Assembly (NCBI GenBank): GCA_009843635.1
Contig: VYDB01000033.1
Location: 62,001 to 126,000, forward strand
Direction: 5' to 3'
Length of the DNA stretch: 64,000 nucleotides
Source: Gammaproteobacteria bacterium
Lineage (GTDB): Bacteria; Pseudomonadota; Gammaproteobacteria; Pseudomonadales; Azotimanducaceae
The notes beneath the pieces are model-generated. The model saw only the letters and a list, made by a program, of their open reading frames with translations. It ran no database searches and was not told the origin of the DNA. How positions within the stretch are numbered: position 1 is the first letter of the stretch; every line of letters starts with the position of its first letter. The position numbers and the translations under genes were made by a program. Positions 16,813 to 24,229 of this stretch are shown one piece after another.

Positions 16813-17246
16813 TTGCCATCGACACCAATCTACTGGTTTATGCGCATCGTCCCGAAATGCCTTTTCACGAGCGCGCCCGACAGGTGCTGGCCGACGCTGT
16901 GGGCGGGCCTGAACCCCTGTCCGTTCCTTGGCCATGCGTTCACGAGTTTCTTGCGGTTGTCTCGAACCCACGTATCTTCAAGAACCCCACACCGATGGAA
17001 ATGGCCTTGGATGCGGTAGGACGGCTTCTCAACAGTCTAACCGGTGGATTCCTAGCCGAAGGGGAAGGTTACCTAGATACCTTGGAGCGGGTCTCCCGGC
17101 CAGCGCATTTGCAGGGCGCGGTCGTGCACGATGCTAGGATTGCCGCGCTTTGCTTGTATCACGGCGTGAGAGTGCTTTGGTCCGCCGACCGCGACTTCTC
17201 GCGCTTCCCGAGTCTCACAGTGACCAACCCGCTCCCGGTGAGTTGA
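16809..17246 (+). CDS. vapC: PIN-domain ribonuclease toxin VapC
   Basis: 145-aa PIN-domain protein. Acidic active-site residues are visible in order: Asp5 in IAIDTNLLVYA, Glu in CVHEFLAVV, Asp in GAVVHDARIAAL and Asp in WSADRDFSRF. VapC toxins cut specific RNAs, often tRNA or rRNA, and inhibit translation when freed from the antitoxin. The start is the GTG overlapping the antitoxin stop by 4 bp. The subgroup (TA-system VapC with NPRIF motif, similar to 'VapC36/37' types) fits its RHH partner. The target RNA is unknown. Confidence 0.88.
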   Translation: MIAIDTNLLVYAHRPEMPFHERARQVLADAVGGPEPLSVPWPCVHEFLAVVSNPRIFKNPTPMEMALDAVGRLLNSLTGGFLAEGEGYLDTLERVSRPAHLQGAVVHDARIAALCLYHGVRVLWSADRDFSRFPSLTVTNPLPVS

Positions 17247-17353
17247 AGACCTGACAAGTGCGGTGCGTCATCCGTTGGTGCCGATAGCTGGTGCCGCCGC
17301 GTTCAGCCCAGTTCGTCGCAGCCGCTTCGGTCGTTCGCCGTCAACTCAGGATT

Positions 17354-17382
17354 CCAATCGAGGGCGGGACGCCCTCGCTCCG
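17354..17382. repeat. 29-bp palindromic repeat, copy A (REP-like hairpin)
   Basis: The core hairpin is CGAGGGCG-GGA-CGCCCTCG, an 8-bp perfect stem with a 3-nt loop. The full 29 bp recur exactly, in inverted orientation, at 30942-30970. This copy lies in the 199-bp gap between the convergent vapC and membrane-anchored protein genes. I see nothing else in that gap. Confidence 0.75.
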
Positions 17383-17445
17383 GGGGCTACACCAATCCCC
17401 CGCATGTCCGCGCCCAGGTGCCCTAGGGTCGAAACTCCTATTGCC

Positions 17446-18114
17446 TCACCTTGGGCGTGGAACCTTCTCCGTCTCCGGCAAGGTGCAGATGCGATCCATT
17501 CGTGTGACGCTGCCGTCGGCGTATTCCCACACGAGCTGTTCACCATCAAGGTAGCGCCGCACCACCACGGGGCCCCAACCGAACACGTGGAAGTCCAGGA
17601 CCCCTTGGTTCCAGATCATGCTGGCGGATGTCCGCGGGCAATAGGGTTTGCCGCCGATTCTGAAGGCCACGGACCCCTCGGTGTCGTTGGTGTTCTCGCC
17701 TAGGGTGCTGTTCGGGCCGTAATCGTGAATGATGCCGCTGCTGGTGACGACCACCCGGCGCCCGCACTGTTCGACGCGTTCCACGTGCCCGACGTGTCCG
17801 CCTTCCACCCCTAGCCACAGCCCCCGTATGTCATCGGCGTCAGCCACCAGCGGTTCGGTGCACTCCGCCAGAATCGGCAACGGGAAGTGGGCGTAGCTGC
17901 AGCCGGGGGTGTTGCCCTTGGGTATGTCCGCCGCCAGCTTGCCGCTGCCATCAAGCGGGGGGAGTTCGCAGTAGTCGATCAGGCTGCCGTCGCCGGCGAG
18001 CGTCGCCGGATCGGTAGTGAGCGGTGGCCTCGGTGAAAGGAATATCGCCCAGAACGCCAACAGGAAGCAGACGATGAGGGCGGCTGCGGACCAAAGCAGG
18101 ATCTTGGTGACCAT
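17446..18114 (-). CDS. Membrane-anchored periplasmic protein of unknown function
   Basis: 222 aa. Residues 4-27 form one transmembrane anchor or uncleaved signal (LLWSAAALIVCFLLAFWAIFL). The rest is a soluble, probably periplasmic domain with several Cys (SLIDYCELPPL, GCSYAHFPL, ECTEPL, RVEQCGRRV, YCPRTS, RICTLP), which could form disulfides. I do not recognise the family and see no catalytic motif. The gene is monocistronic in appearance: the next gene on the same strand upstream ends 3' of it on the other side of a 54-bp gap. Confidence 0.6.
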   Translation of the reverse strand: MVTKILLWSAAALIVCFLLAFWAIFLSPRPPLTTDPATLAGDGSLIDYCELPPLDGSGKLAADIPKGNTPGCSYAHFPLPILAECTEPLVADADDIRGLWLGVEGGHVGHVERVEQCGRRVVVTSSGIIHDYGPNSTLGENTNDTEGSVAFRIGGKPYCPRTSASMIWNQGVLDFHVFGWGPVVVRRYLDGEQLVWEYADGSVTRMDRICTLPETEKVPRPR

Positions 18115-18168
18115 CGTGCGGATTCCAGTTTGTGCCCGATGCGCGTCGTCGGCCGGCGCTGCTATCGG

Positions 18169-19230
18169 TCAGGTGCTGCGAATGAGATCGACAATGGCTC
18201 TCGTCACCTGATCCGGGCAGTTCTCCTGCACGAAGTGTCCACCACCTTGAATGGTAGTGTGGGGCAGCCCCTGTGCTCCCGGCACCCGTTCCTTGAACTG
18301 GGCCTCTCCGCCCCGCGTCACCGGATCATTGTCCGCAAACGCGCACAGGAAGGGCTTGTCGAAACCGGAGAAGAACGCCCAGGCCTTGCGCTGGGCCTCC
18401 AAGGAGGGATCCGTTGGGAGTGTGGGCACCTGGCTCGGCATGGCCCGCGGCCCCATCTTGTAGCTGGGATCCGGGAAGGGCGCATCGTAAGCCCTCGCCA
18501 ATTCCGAAGGGAAGGGCGACCCTATCCCTAAGTTGTGCAGCAGGAACCGCGCCGCCCGCGACAGATTGGACCGCTTTTCCATCATCATCGACATCATGAA
18601 ACCGATGGGCATGTCCTCCGTCTCCCAACAGAACTTCTGCCAATAGGCGAACTTGGTCGCCGGGTTTCCGGGCATCTGACTTAACGCCTTCTGCATCTGA
18701 ACCAAGGTCGGCGTGGGCGCATCCGCGCGGAACTTCTCCACTTCCTTGACCACCTCGTCGGGCAGGTCCGGGTTGTAGGGCAAGCCGGTGTTGGAGATCA
18801 CGACGCGATCAAATCGGTCCGCGTGGTCCACCACGAGGCGCAGCCCGATGAGCCCGCCCCAGTCCTGGCCAAAGAAAGTGATGCCGGATAAGTCGTTTTG
18901 CTCAAGCCAACGCCCCATCCAGTCAACCTGCCGCTGGTAGCTGTAGTCTTCCCGCGCGGCCGGCTTATCGGACTTGCCGTAACCGGGCAGGTCCGGGGCG
19001 ATCACCCGCATTCCCTCCCCAACCAGCAAGGGGATCATCTTTCGGTAGAGGTAACTCCAAACCGGCTGGCCATGCATGCACAGCACCAGCGGGCCATCCC
19101 TGGGGCCCTCGTCCACGTGGTGAATGCGCAAGTCGCTGCCGTCATCGGTGCGAACCGTCGTGTAGTTGGGATCGAATGGGTAGTCCACCAGATTCGCGAA
19201 ACGGGACTCGGGGGTTCTCAATATTTTCAT
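18169..19230 (-). CDS. Haloalkane dehalogenase (DhlA-like, subfamily I) or close alpha/beta hydrolase
   Basis: 353-aa alpha/beta hydrolase that aligns along its length with DhlA-type dehalogenases, which replace a halogen with hydroxyl through an alkyl-enzyme ester. The nucleophile is Asp123 with adjacent halide-binding Trp124 in GQDWGG (DhlA Asp124/Trp125). The acid is probably Asp302 (FADNDPVT) and the base is His332 (GGGHFVQEN). The oxyanion region reads HGQPVW, with Gln where Glu or Asn is usual. The cap is about 40 residues longer than in DhlA, and a second halide-binding Trp could be W197 or W202. The start at 19230 avoids overlap with the transporter upstream and begins MKILRTPESRFANL as in DhlA. 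Confidence 0.85.
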   Translation of the reverse strand: MKILRTPESRFANLVDYPFDPNYTTVRTDDGSDLRIHHVDEGPRDGPLVLCMHGQPVWSYLYRKMIPLLVGEGMRVIAPDLPGYGKSDKPAAREDYSYQRQVDWMGRWLEQNDLSGITFFGQDWGGLIGLRLVVDHADRFDRVVISNTGLPYNPDLPDEVVKEVEKFRADAPTPTLVQMQKALSQMPGNPATKFAYWQKFCWETEDMPIGFMMSMMMEKRSNLSRAARFLLHNLGIGSPFPSELARAYDAPFPDPSYKMGPRAMPSQVPTLPTDPSLEAQRKAWAFFSGFDKPFLCAFADNDPVTRGGEAQFKERVPGAQGLPHTTIQGGGHFVQENCPDQVTRAIVDLIRST

Positions 19231-19255
19231 AACGGCTTGTTTCCGATGGCGATGT

Positions 19256-20617
19256 TCACTGTCCAGCATTGTAGCCAGCCCGCACCGCCCTTGCTTCCCG
19301 CCGTTCCAAGGCGGCCAACAGCCGCGAATGCCGCTCGTTGGTCAACGGGTAGTTCCAGACTAGGTACGACGCCAACAGGAAGAAGAACGTTGGAATGACT
19401 GCGTATTCCAACCGGATCATCCAAAGCCCCGCGGCATTGGGATCAACCTGCGGGTCGTAGCCGGTGAGGTTGAGCACCTGCAGCGCAATGAACAGGCCCA
19501 CGGCGATGCCGATCTTGTCGATGGCGCCGAACACCGCGAAATACAGACCAGCGCGCTTCTGCCGCGTGACCGCGGTGTCCACGTCCACCACGTCGGCAAG
19601 AATCGCGAGCGGCAGGTAGGCGAACGCGCCGAAGCTCGCACCCTTCAGAACGTAGAAGACCAGGAACGTGTTGTAGTCGCCCGCGCCGAGGAATGCGGTG
19701 GCAAGCACCATGAGCGCGGAAAGGGTCATGGCGATCGCTAGCGAGCGGTGTTTGCCGTAGCGGCGCGCAAGGTACTGCCACAGCGGTATGGCGGCGACGC
19801 CCATAAGGTAGTAGAGAATGAAGGTTCGCCCGATGCGATCGCCCGCCTGCAGCACGTCCTCCATGAAAAAGACGAGCACGGCGTGACGGGAGGCTTCGCC
19901 GATCACGATGGCGAACGCCACATAGACCATGCGCCGGAACGGCCCGATCCTCAGCATGCTGGACAGCTCGCGCCACCAGGCCCGTTGCCGGGGCGGAGTG
20001 GGGACTTCCCGCTCCGGGACCAGCAGCAGCAACAACCCAACCGAGATCGGCAAAAGGACCAGGAGCGTCCAGGCGATGCCTGCTAGCACCTCTCCGGAAT
20101 CAGTGCGATCAAGCCACTCCTGGTAGATCCAGATGACGACGCTGGCGCCGATGAGACCGGCGATCACGTACACCTGGCGGGTCGCCGTGATGCTGGCCCG
20201 CACCATGTAGCTTTCGGAAAGCTCTGCGCCCCAGGCGCTGTACGGCAGCACGACGATGGTCCAGCCCAGATACACCACCATGTTCCAGAGCAGCATGTAG
20301 CCGATGCCCACCGGCGGCTCCGGCATGAAGAGCTTCCAGATGCCGAGCATCATCACCGGCAGGCCAATCAGCAGATAGGGCTTGCGCCGGCCGAAACGGG
20401 TGCGCGTGCGGTCGCTGATCCAGCCCATCAGCGGATCGGTGATGAAGTCGGTCAGCCGGGAGATGAGCAGCACGGTGCTGATGGCGGCGAGCCCCAGGCC
20501 GAGTTCGCCCGCGTAGTAGGGATGCAGGAACAGGGTCATGGGGTAGCCCAGCACCGCGATGGGCAGCCCCAAGCTGCCGTAAGCGAGCAACGTCTTCTGG
20601 TCTATGCCTGCGCTCAT
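19256..20617 (-). CDS. GPH/MelB-type major facilitator transporter
   Basis: 453-aa inner-membrane transporter with about 12 transmembrane helices. The segment LTDFITDPLMGWISDRTRTRFGRR is split here as LTDFITDP and DRTRTRFGRRKPYL; it is the hallmark of the glycoside-pentoside-hexuronide:cation symporter family. Despite the name, many environmental members carry non-sugar substrates. It is transcribed toward the dehalogenase gene with a 25-bp gap, so a shared transcript and a role in importing or exporting the dehalogenase substrate are possible. The ATG start gives a normal N-terminus (MSAGIDQKTLLAYG). Confidence 0.85.
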   Translation of the reverse strand: MSAGIDQKTLLAYGSLGLPIAVLGYPMTLFLHPYYAGELGLGLAAISTVLLISRLTDFITDPLMGWISDRTRTRFGRRKPYLLIGLPVMMLGIWKLFMPEPPVGIGYMLLWNMVVYLGWTIVVLPYSAWGAELSESYMVRASITATRQVYVIAGLIGASVVIWIYQEWLDRTDSGEVLAGIAWTLLVLLPISVGLLLLLVPEREVPTPPRQRAWWRELSSMLRIGPFRRMVYVAFAIVIGEASRHAVLVFFMEDVLQAGDRIGRTFILYYLMGVAAIPLWQYLARRYGKHRSLAIAMTLSALMVLATAFLGAGDYNTFLVFYVLKGASFGAFAYLPLAILADVVDVDTAVTRQKRAGLYFAVFGAIDKIGIAVGLFIALQVLNLTGYDPQVDPNAAGLWMIRLEYAVIPTFFFLLASYLVWNYPLTNERHSRLLAALERREARAVRAGYNAGQ

Positions 20618-20668
20618 TGAGATCGGCTCATGAGGATAGGTTTATCCAAATCTACGCAGGCCCGGGAA

Positions 20669-20698
20669 TTGAGACGCGAGCGTAGTCTAGGCTAGAGT
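20669..20698 (+). promoter_or_regulatory. Candidate sigma-70 promoter of the esterase gene
   Basis: TTGAGA at 20669-20674 and TAGAGT at 20693-20698 with an 18-bp spacer, placing the transcript start about 28 bp before the ATG. It lies in the intergenic region shared with the divergent transporter. Read by eye only. Confidence 0.35.
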
Positions 20699-20732
20699 CC
20701 CCCGAATTGCATTGATGAGGAAGGATGCCGAA

Positions 20733-21665
20733 ATGCGATTGGCCCATGCATTGCGATTGAGTGTTGGATGGTTGGCCCTCATGGCTGCCGCATCGGTGAC
20801 GGCCAGCGAGGCATCGAGCTGGGCGGTTCGGATGGCCAGCCAGTATCAGGTCACGCCGAACCTGACCTATCTGACGGCGGACGGCTACGAGTCGAAGCTC
20901 GACGTGATCGCACCGAGCGACCCGCCGGAACAGCTCCCGACCCTGCTGTACATTCACGGCGGCGGCTGGGTGGGAGGCACCAAGGAGCGGGCGATGCTGC
21001 GGCTGCTGCCGTATCTGGAAATGGGGTTCGCGGTGGTCAACGTCGAATACCGCTTGGCATCTGTCGCGCTTGCCCCGGCCGCAGTGGAAGATGGGCGCTG
21101 CGCACTACGTTGGGTGCTGAGCAACGCGGACAGCTACGGCTTCGACCCCGACCGGATTGTCGTCAGCGGACACTCGGCTGGCGGCCACCTAGCGCTGACC
21201 ACCGGCATATTGCCGGCCAGCGCCGGATTGGACCGACGCTGCCCGGCGCGGAATCCCGCTGGCGGACGGGCGGACGCCCATGAGCCGGAGATGCGCGTCG
21301 CCGCGATAGTCAACTGGTACGGGATCACCGACGTCGCCGATTTGGTGCACGGCCCCAACGCCAAGACCTATGCAGTCGCTTGGATGGCGGGCCTCACAGA
21401 TTGGCAGGCGGTGGCGGAACGGGTTTCGCCTTTGAGCCATGTGCGCAGCGGGCTCCCGCCGATTCTAACCATCCACGGTGACGCCGACGCCATCGTCCCG
21501 TTCGATCATGCGGTGCGGCTTCACCAAGCCTTGGACGGGGCTGCGGTGCCCGCCAAGCTGCACGTGATAGAAGGGGGCGGACATGGCCGCTTTACCGATG
21601 CGGAGTCGTTGGGGGCTTATCAAGCCATTCGCGAGTTTCTGATTGGGCAAGGGGTGATTGAGTGA
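20733..21665 (+). CDS. Secreted alpha/beta-hydrolase esterase (HSL/BD-FAE-like)
   Basis: 310-aa alpha/beta hydrolase with a cleavable signal peptide (residues 1-24, VTASEA region), so it probably acts in the periplasm. The oxyanion motif HGGGW is at 75-79, the nucleophile Ser148 is in GHSAGG, the acid is in HGDADAIVPF and the base is in GGGHGRF. This arrangement fits the hormone-sensitive-lipase/carboxylesterase group, which hydrolyses short-chain or aryl esters. The start at 20733 has AGGAAGG 8 bp upstream; TTG and ATG codons at 20712 and 20715 lie before that site. Two Cys (RCALRW, RRCPARN) may bond. Confidence 0.85.
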   Translation: MRLAHALRLSVGWLALMAAASVTASEASSWAVRMASQYQVTPNLTYLTADGYESKLDVIAPSDPPEQLPTLLYIHGGGWVGGTKERAMLRLLPYLEMGFAVVNVEYRLASVALAPAAVEDGRCALRWVLSNADSYGFDPDRIVVSGHSAGGHLALTTGILPASAGLDRRCPARNPAGGRADAHEPEMRVAAIVNWYGITDVADLVHGPNAKTYAVAWMAGLTDWQAVAERVSPLSHVRSGLPPILTIHGDADAIVPFDHAVRLHQALDGAAVPAKLHVIEGGGHGRFTDAESLGAYQAIREFLIGQGVIE

Positions 21666-21692
21666 ATGGAAACCCCATGATGTTGCATGGTT

Positions 21693-21785
21693 TGGCGGAA
21701 GAGGTAGGAGTCGAACCCACCAGGCGCGATTTCGCGCCTCAACGGCTTTGAAGGCCGCGCGCCCCACCGGAGACGATGCTCTTCC
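21693..21785 (-). tRNA. selC: tRNA-Sec (anticodon TCA), CCA encoded
   Basis: 93-nt tRNA gene with all hallmarks of selenocysteine tRNA: first bases GGAAGAG, a 6-bp D stem (CGTCTC/GGGGCG, loop CGGT), an anticodon loop CTTCAAA with TCA, a long variable arm with a 7-bp stem (AGGCGCG/CGCGCCT), a T loop TTCGACT, discriminator G and encoded CCA. The T stem GTGGG/CCTAC and acceptor GGAAGAG/CTCTTCC total 12 pairs, one fewer than the 8+5 of E. coli. It is charged with Ser, converted by SelA and delivered by SelB to UGA codons; both genes lie just upstream on the same strand. Confidence 0.95.
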
Positions 21786-21877
21786 TGAATGCCCGTTAGC
21801 GACGGTGACGCCGCCAACCCTACCGCAACCGGGGTTCTTAGACCACAGGAGTAGGGCAGGGCGCCTAGGCCGCCCGT

Positions 21878-22222
21878 CTAGAATAACGGGCCGAAGAGCA
21901 AGCTGCCCGCAACGCCTGCCATGCCGAGCGCCATGGCCAGCATCAGGTTGAACAGCCTCGATGAGTCCGTCCGCTGCTCCGCACGCATGTCGTCAATGCG
22001 CCGATTGACGTCGTTGAAGCGCTGGTCCATCTCTGCCTTGATGCGCTCGTACTGCGCCTGCAGGGACGCCTCAAGGGTCTCCCGCAGCTGCTCCGGGGTG
22101 ACCGCGAACTTCTCGATCGAGTTGGCGATGGCCTCAAGGGTCGCCCCCGCCTGCCGCCGGTCAACTCCCGTGGCCTCAAGGCTTGTGGCCATGTCCGAAA
22201 TTTCCTTTAGTGCCCGTTTCAT
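21878..22222 (-). CDS. Small coiled-coil protein with C-terminal membrane anchor (DUF1640-like)
   Basis: 114 aa. Residues about 35-85 are a heptad-rich amphipathic helix (LRETLEASLQAQYERIKAEM... RFNDVNRRIDDMRAE), followed by a single C-terminal transmembrane segment (LMLAMALGMAGVAGSLLFG). The plan is that of DUF1640/CCDC90-type tail-anchored coiled-coil proteins; the function is unknown. It sits between selB and tRNA-Sec on the same strand, 156 bp after selB. No selenium-linked role is known for this family, so the location may be incidental. The start ATG has no strong ribosome-binding site. The 156-bp gap upstream shows nothing I recognise. Confidence 0.65.
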   Translation of the reverse strand: MKRALKEISDMATSLEATGVDRRQAGATLEAIANSIEKFAVTPEQLRETLEASLQAQYERIKAEMDQRFNDVNRRIDDMRAEQRTDSSRLFNLMLAMALGMAGVAGSLLFGPLF

Positions 22223-22378
22223 GAGTATATGACTTCCGTTCAGGTTTGAAAGGGGTCATTCAACCCTCACTGGGGTGCCGCTGTCGTTGGCCAATCTCCC
22301 AACACCTTGTAGGAAATTGTCGATGCCTGCGGAAAACTCGAGCCAATCCCACCGGTGCGAGGGCGGGTCACCTTGCCG

Positions 22379-24229
22379 CTACTTCAGTTCCCCCACCACC
22401 GTTCGGGCATCGCCGTGGCGGCGGGTGTAGCCGCGGCGGTCGAAGTACTCCAGCAGTTCGATGGCAATGTTGCGGCCGATGCCGGTATGGTCCCGGAAGC
22501 GCCGCACCGTCAGCGGTTCCTGGTTGGCGAGGGTGGCCACTTGACCTGCGATGGCGGTCAGCCGTTCGGGCAGGTAGAAGCGCTTGGGCGAAATCTGCAC
22601 TAGCAGGCCGCGCTGGGCGAGGCTCTTCAGGCCGGATTCGAGCGGTGCCAAGGGCGTTTGCAGGGCCTTGGCCAAGTCGCCCAGGCTGGGCGCTTGGTCT
22701 TGGTCCAAGCGGGGCCGCACGCGGTTGAAAAGCGCCTTCTGCTGTGGCGGCAGTTCGGCGACGTGCGCGGGCAGGTGGTAGGTGCCGGCGGTGAGCTGCA
22801 GGCGCTTCTCGGAAAGCAGCTCGTTGAGAACGGGGACTTGGAAGCGGTCCGGCATGGTGCTTGGCAGGCGGTTGGGCGCGAATCCGGGCGCAGCTGGATG
22901 CTCGCGTTGGTGCTGGGCGGCGAAGTCAAGGGCGATGCGGCGCCAGTCCGACCAGAGTGCCTGCCGCATGGCTTCCCCTTCGTGCATCTTTAGTTCGAAA
23001 CCGCCCAAGGCTTCCTTGAGCTCGTCGTCGGCGAGCCCTAGGGTGTTCTGCAATCGGTCCACGGCCAGCGGACCCTGTGCGAGGAGGTCAGCGACGATGC
23101 GGGATCGATCATCGGCCTTGAATGCCTCGATCATGGCGAGGCGGGCTGGGTCGCGCCGCCGCGCGGAGGGCTTCAGATCGGTGAGCACGCGTCCGCCGCC
23201 CAAGGTGCGGTCCAAGCCGTGGTCGCGCAGCACTAAGTGGTCGCCGTGGCGGGCGCTTAAAGGTTCGTCGGTCACGATTTCCACCGTTCGGCGCTCTCCG
23301 GGCAGCGCCTTGCCGGCGTCCAGCAACGCCAAGCGGCCAGTGCTGTGGGAGGTGGCGTGGTAGATGTGGACTGGCAGCCAGTGCTTCAGCGGGCGTGGGA
23401 AGTCGTGGAGGATGCGCAGGTCCACCGCGAAGTTGCGCCACGATGGCGTCGGGGTGGCGGTCAGCCAGCAGCCGCGCCGGACTTCGTCCAAGCCAACGCC
23501 CGCCAGGTTGATCGCTGCCCGGTCGCCCAAGGCGGCGCGGTCAGCGGTCGCCTCCTGCGCCCTTAGGCCGCGCACCCGGGCGGTTTGGTTGCCGGGGAAG
23601 ATGTGGACCTCGTCGCCTTGGCGGACCGTCCCGGAGTGAACGGTGCCGGTAGCCACCAAGCCAGCGCCTTGGATGTTGAAGGCGCGGTCGACCGCGAGGC
23701 GGAATTGGCCTTGGGCTCGAGAGGATGGGGAGGTATCGGCTGCCGCCCAAAGCGCTTGCTTCAATTCAGGGATGCCGGTGCCGGTGCTGGCGGATGTGCG
23801 GACGATCGGCGCGTTTTCGAGAAAGGTGCCTTGCAGGAAGGCGCGCAGTTCGGCCTCGGCCTGCTCGATGCGTTCGACAGATGCCCGGTCGCACTTGGTC
23901 AGCGCCACGAGGCCCCGGCCTACGCCGGTGAGCGTGAGGATTTGCAGGTGTTCCCGGGTCTGGGGCATGGGGCCGTCGTCGGCACTCACCACCAGCAGCG
24001 CGAATTGCATGGCCGCTACACCGGCCACCATGTTGTGGATGAAGCGATGGTGGCCAGGCACGTCGATAAAGCCGAGCACGTCGCCGTTTTGGCGCTGATA
24101 GGCAAAGCCGAGGTCGATGGTGAGGCCGCGGCGGCGCTCATCTTCCAACACGTCGGTGTCCACCCCGGTCAGGGCCTTCACCAGGCTGGTCTTGCCGTGG
24201 TCCACATGGCCGGCCAGGGTTACGATCAT
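22379..24229 (-). CDS. selB: Selenocysteine-specific translation elongation factor SelB
   Basis: 616-aa GTPase that carries selenocysteyl-tRNA to UGA codons marked by a SECIS hairpin. The G domain starts at the N-terminus: GHVDHGKT (residues 7-14), DVPGH (56-60) and TKCD (111-114). EF-Tu-like domains 2-3 follow (QFRLAVDRAFNIQGAGLVATGTV), then the C-terminal winged-helix repeats that bind SECIS RNA, ending FRDHTGIGRNIAIELLEYFDRRGYTRR, a classic SelB C-terminal helix set. The length is normal. The ATG overlaps the selA stop by 4 bp (ATGA), so it is translated with selA. Confidence 0.97.
   Translation of the reverse strand: MIVTLAGHVDHGKTSLVKALTGVDTDVLEDERRRGLTIDLGFAYQRQNGDVLGFIDVPGHHRFIHNMVAGVAAMQFALLVVSADDGPMPQTREHLQILTLTGVGRGLVALTKCDRASVERIEQAEAELRAFLQGTFLENAPIVRTSASTGTGIPELKQALWAAADTSPSSRAQGQFRLAVDRAFNIQGAGLVATGTVHSGTVRQGDEVHIFPGNQTARVRGLRAQEATADRAALGDRAAINLAGVGLDEVRRGCWLTATPTPSWRNFAVDLRILHDFPRPLKHWLPVHIYHATSHSTGRLALLDAGKALPGERRTVEIVTDEPLSARHGDHLVLRDHGLDRTLGGGRVLTDLKPSARRRDPARLAMIEAFKADDRSRIVADLLAQGPLAVDRLQNTLGLADDELKEALGGFELKMHEGEAMRQALWSDWRRIALDFAAQHQREHPAAPGFAPNRLPSTMPDRFQVPVLNELLSEKRLQLTAGTYHLPAHVAELPPQQKALFNRVRPRLDQDQAPSLGDLAKALQTPLAPLESGLKSLAQRGLLVQISPKRFYLPERLTAIAGQVATLANQEPLTVRRFRDHTGIGRNIAIELLEYFDRRGYTRRHGDARTVVGELK

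Noticed and set aside
20712-20732. Earlier TTG/ATG starts for the secreted esterase
   Set aside because: The ribosome-binding site AGGAAGG lies between them and the ATG at 20733, which also begins the signal peptide.
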